From the NCBI GenBank assembly GCA_902836725.1, contig CADFRV010000087.1:1-9815 (forward strand): DNA of 9,815 nucleotides. The letters are read 5' to 3'. The stretch is from Muribaculaceae bacterium (GTDB taxonomy: Bacteria > Bacteroidota > Bacteroidia > Bacteroidales > Muribaculaceae). Of the stretch, positions 7,184 to 9,815 are shown piece after piece. The notes beneath the pieces were generated by a model. The model had not been told where the DNA came from and ran no database searches. It worked only from the letters and a program-made list of their open reading frames with translations. Within the stretch, counting starts at the first letter, position 1. Each line of letters begins with the position of its first letter. A program made the translations under genes and the position numbers.

Positions 7184-8390
7184 CAAGTATTATATCGCGT
7201 ATTTCCTCGCCATGGTGGCGCCATGAGATGTTTCCGGCTTCATGACGGGCTTTGTCACCCATTTTGCGGCGCAGGTCAGAATCGGTAAGCGTCAGTATGG
7301 CATCGGCGAAATCGGATATTACGGCATCGCGGTCGCGACGCGGTATGACGATAGAGAAATCGGGCTTGAAATATCGTGTATATCCGGTAGTGTCAAGGGC
7401 GATCAACGGTTTTCCAAGCGCCATGGCATCGAAAGAAACTGTAACCGCTCCCTCTTTCAATGCGGGATTGAGAACTACGTCGGCTTCGGCCATAAGCCTA
7501 CGGTAATCTTCGGGAGGAACCGCCCCTAAAAATATCACATTCTCACTTATGCCCAAACGGCGTGCCAATGCTTCGAGGCGCTCGTGGTCAACACCTTTAC
7601 CCATTATGCCGAGACGGATTTCGGGATAAGTGCGGACGGCCCGTGCCACTGCCTCTATGGCGAGGTCGAACCCTCTCCAGGCATCAAGACGTCCGACGGC
7701 CAGACAGCAGAGGCCAGTATGGGTTGCTGTAGGGGAAAGAGACGAAACGGAGGTGTCGGTAGCCACGTCGGTGAACAGCACGGCGTGTTTCTGCGCGTCG
7801 GCAGGAAGAAGGTCGCGTGTAAGCGCGGTCTTACACAATATGAGATCGGCACGTCGCGCCCTTCTCTTCAATGCGGGACTTTGACAGGATAGTTTCACTG
7901 AAAGGCGCCGAATGCTCTCTATCAGACGGGATTTACGGGCATAATGCCGGGAGAAGTCCTCAGGTATGGTCTCAAGACCGCCGATCGGCCCCCAGATGAA
8001 TTTCTGACGCGAGCCATAGCGGCTAACTCCCCACAGAGCATTGCCATAGGTCAGGTGGTGGAATATCTTTATGTCGTTCCGGCGCATGGTGCGTCGCACT
8101 ATACGGTTGGTGAACCATTGCCAGAGATTATAGTATGTACGGACGCCACGCAGACCTTTTTTCCAGAAACGCGCCCATTTAGGCAGATCGAAATAGAGAA
8201 AATGTATGCCGCTGTATTCCGGGTGTTCCTTGATCCACGGCTCTATCGATCCACGGTTGCTCTCGCGGGTCAACACCCACAGCTCGAAATACCGTGACAT
8301 CTCAAGTACCCAATGCCACCCAACACCGATCTCGCTACCAAGCCCGGGCTCACAGGCGTATGCAGAGATAAAAATTTTCAGTCGTGACAT
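7170..8390 (-). CDS. GT4-type glycosyltransferase with EX7D motif
   Basis: This 406-residue GT-B-fold glycosyltransferase begins with FISAYACEPGLGSEIGVGWHWV (residues 8-29 region), a start typical of one GT4 subgroup in polysaccharide clusters. The hinge and C-terminal domain show AVGRLDAWRGFDLAIEAV (231-248), LGIMGKG (260-266) and VIFLGAVPPEDYRRLMAEADVVL. The usual EX7E motif appears as Glu313 and Asp321 in KEGAVTVSFDAMALGKPLI, so the second acidic residue is Asp. It starts at an ATG 7 bp after the upstream stop and overlaps the following kinase-like gene. It would transfer a sugar onto the growing repeat unit in the cytoplasm. The donor sugar cannot be inferred. Confidence 0.9.
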   Translation of the reverse strand: MSRLKIFISAYACEPGLGSEIGVGWHWVLEMSRYFELWVLTRESNRGSIEPWIKEHPEYSGIHFLYFDLPKWARFWKKGLRGVRTYYNLWQWFTNRIVRRTMRRNDIKIFHHLTYGNALWGVSRYGSRQKFIWGPIGGLETIPEDFSRHYARKSRLIESIRRLSVKLSCQSPALKRRARRADLILCKTALTRDLLPADAQKHAVLFTDVATDTSVSSLSPTATHTGLCCLAVGRLDAWRGFDLAIEAVARAVRTYPEIRLGIMGKGVDHERLEALARRLGISENVIFLGAVPPEDYRRLMAEADVVLNPALKEGAVTVSFDAMALGKPLIALDTTGYTRYFKPDFSIVIPRRDRDAVISDFADAILTLTDSDLRRKMGDKARHEAGNISWRHHGEEIRDIILDAFN

Positions 8391-8397
8391 ATCAGCT

Positions 8398-9723
8398 TTA
8401 TTTCAGACGCTTTAAATTCTTTGTATGCTGACAGTTGAATATGTGATTGAGGATGGTTGTGACCGCTTGATCTGGAGTGCTTTCATTGAGCACTTTCAGA
8501 TAACCAGGTTGCGGAGCGAGATAATCGATGCGATCGTTTATAGCGCGTATACCGGCTTCGTCAAGCTCACGCTTACGCGAGAGAATCGTCTCGGCAGAAG
8601 CGGTGAGAAGGATATTGTAATCCAAAGAGGGTATGAACAGCTTACGCCATATATTCAGAAACTTGGGTGGGAGGTAGATACGCGATCTCCGACTATCGCA
8701 TATGATATCGGTAAAATACCGGTCGAAAATGACAAGTCGAGTGATACGTGTCTTGGTTTTGACCTTAGCGAAATAGCCAAGAATGTAATCGACTGAATAA
8801 TACCCCAATCTGGCAAGGGAAGAAACTGCACCAGTCTTGCCGCCACGATGGGGGTCGCTGTAGTTGCGATCCACTTCTTTTTTCAGACCGGCAGAATGTG
8901 CTACGTCGCCGAGGTTGCCGAAAAGGGCCGAGCGGAAATGATAATATGCATGGGCAGTGGCGAATACATCGCCGAGCCGCTCGATCGTGCGGTCGATGAC
9001 AGTTGTTTTTCCCGAGCCGTCGGGCCCGGTGAAACCTACCGAAAAACCGGTACGAGACATTAGATAATTGCCTGTAAATGTCTGTAGGAAACGTGATATG
9101 CCGGCAACCAGTCCGAACGGACGATGACGGAGATTCCAGCCAATTGCACGCCCTAACAGTTTGCGACCAGAGGTCTTATCACATTCCTCAACAGTATCAA
9201 CCCCGAAGAGTTGCCTGAGCTTCGCCTTGACAACGGGAGAATCCTGCGCAGCCTCCTTGACTGCCTGGTATTTTTTCGGATATGGAGCCCCTACCGCCCG
9301 GTCATACAGGTATTTGTCAAGAAACTTAGAATCTATACGGGAATGCCATAAATAACCATTAAATTCCTTGTCGGACAGAAATTCATCAGCACTCATCAGC
9401 AAAATGCCGAATACAGATGTATCAACAAAAAAATCCCATTGCATTATAGAGGTCTCCTGTCCATCGTTGCGAGCACACACAAATGTGACAAGTCTGTCTG
9501 AATTCAAATAGGTAACTATTTTCCATCCAGTTTTTTCAATGATCCCTACTATATCATGTTGTATGCGCCTCAGATCTTTTCTGCGAATGATGATATCAAT
9601 ATCACGGGCGGCATTACTATATGGCAACCCCTCATAATTACGAAGTACAGCATACTCTACGTTATCATTGAGAAAACCGATAACATCGCTTATAAGTCGG
9701 GGCGTCTTACTTTGTTGGCTCAT
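8398..9723 (-). CDS. Nucleotidyltransferase-like / thymidylate-kinase-like fusion protein
   Basis: This is a 441-residue two-part protein. The N-terminal ~150 residues contain VLRNYEGLPYSNAARDIDII, whose paired acidic residues (Asp41, Asp43) resemble the metal site of uncharacterised nucleotidyltransferase-fold proteins. The C-terminal part has a P-loop GPDGSGKT (233-240), a DR motif in FDRYFTDI (333-340) and a lid-like arginine-rich stretch LSRKRELDEAG (381-391), together resembling thymidylate kinase. It is about twice the length of a housekeeping thymidylate kinase and sits among glycosyltransferases, so a role in dTMP metabolism is unlikely. A kinase acting on a glycan or glycolipid intermediate is possible (inference). 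Its ATG overlaps the preceding stop by 4 bp, and the next glycosyltransferase follows after 7 bp. Confidence 0.82.
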   Translation of the reverse strand: MSQQSKTPRLISDVIGFLNDNVEYAVLRNYEGLPYSNAARDIDIIIRRKDLRRIQHDIVGIIEKTGWKIVTYLNSDRLVTFVCARNDGQETSIMQWDFFVDTSVFGILLMSADEFLSDKEFNGYLWHSRIDSKFLDKYLYDRAVGAPYPKKYQAVKEAAQDSPVVKAKLRQLFGVDTVEECDKTSGRKLLGRAIGWNLRHRPFGLVAGISRFLQTFTGNYLMSRTGFSVGFTGPDGSGKTTVIDRTIERLGDVFATAHAYYHFRSALFGNLGDVAHSAGLKKEVDRNYSDPHRGGKTGAVSSLARLGYYSVDYILGYFAKVKTKTRITRLVIFDRYFTDIICDSRRSRIYLPPKFLNIWRKLFIPSLDYNILLTASAETILSRKRELDEAGIRAINDRIDYLAPQPGYLKVLNESTPDQAVTTILNHIFNCQHTKNLKRLK

Positions 9724-9815
9724 AAATTATGTTTGAGTTTATCAAAGAAATATGACGGTCTGGCGAGAATGGATCGCATTATCAACCAACCGCCTTTGAT
9801 AGGATTACCTCCTTT
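9720..9815 (-). CDS. C-terminal end of an unidentified upstream gene (partial)
   Basis: An open frame enters from the right edge and ends in TGA at 9720-9722, overlapping the ATG of the next gene (ATGA). Only 31 residues are visible. They start KGGNPIKGGWLIMRS and end FFDKLKHNL, with a basic, slightly hydrophobic character. The stop/start overlap of the kind seen elsewhere in this locus, together with the open frame, is what supports it as real. I do not recognise the family from so short a piece. The gene continues beyond the window, so the operon begins further right. Confidence 0.65.
   Translation of the reverse strand, partial: KGGNPIKGGWLIMRSILARPSYFFDKLKHNL

Overview
The window reads as part of a surface-polysaccharide (O-antigen or capsule type) biosynthesis locus from a member of the Bacteroidota, most likely the order Bacteroidales. 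Three things point there: the protein character of the dTDP-rhamnose enzymes and glycosyltransferases, a -7 promoter element of the Bacteroides type (TAnnTTTG) upstream of rfbA, and start sites that mostly lack Shine-Dalgarno sequences. No genus can be named from the sequence alone. Every gene I can support is on the minus strand, so transcription runs from the right end of the window to the left.

In transcription order (right to left): the last 31 codons of an unidentified gene enter at the right edge; a 441-residue protein joins a nucleotidyltransferase-like N-terminus to a thymidylate-kinase-like P-loop domain; a GT4-type glycosyltransferase follows; then an aminoglycoside-phosphotransferase (APH)-fold kinase-like protein; a second GT4-type glycosyltransferase; and a DUF1972-type glycosyltransferase whose reading frame is broken. 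These are tightly packed, with overlaps or gaps of at most about 25 bp, so they look like one transcription unit. After a 94-bp gap holding a likely promoter comes the complete dTDP-L-rhamnose set rfbA-rfbC-rfbD-rfbB, again packed or overlapping by 4 bp. The unit ends at a strong hairpin terminator. The remaining left edge (about 190 bp) is non-coding, with a hairpin, a 14-bp perfect palindrome and a short direct repeat.

Together the rfb genes convert glucose-1-phosphate to dTDP-L-rhamnose, which the glycosyltransferases would add to a growing repeat unit. The broken transferase belongs to a family that includes rhamnosyltransferases and lies directly beside the rhamnose genes. If the frameshift is real, the strain may have lost or changed a rhamnose linkage. 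The least explained part is the pair of kinase-like proteins (NTase-TMK fusion and APH-fold protein) interleaved with the transferases. They may decorate or prime the glycan, but nothing in the sequence fixes their substrates. I see no mobile element, CRISPR array, tRNA or rRNA.
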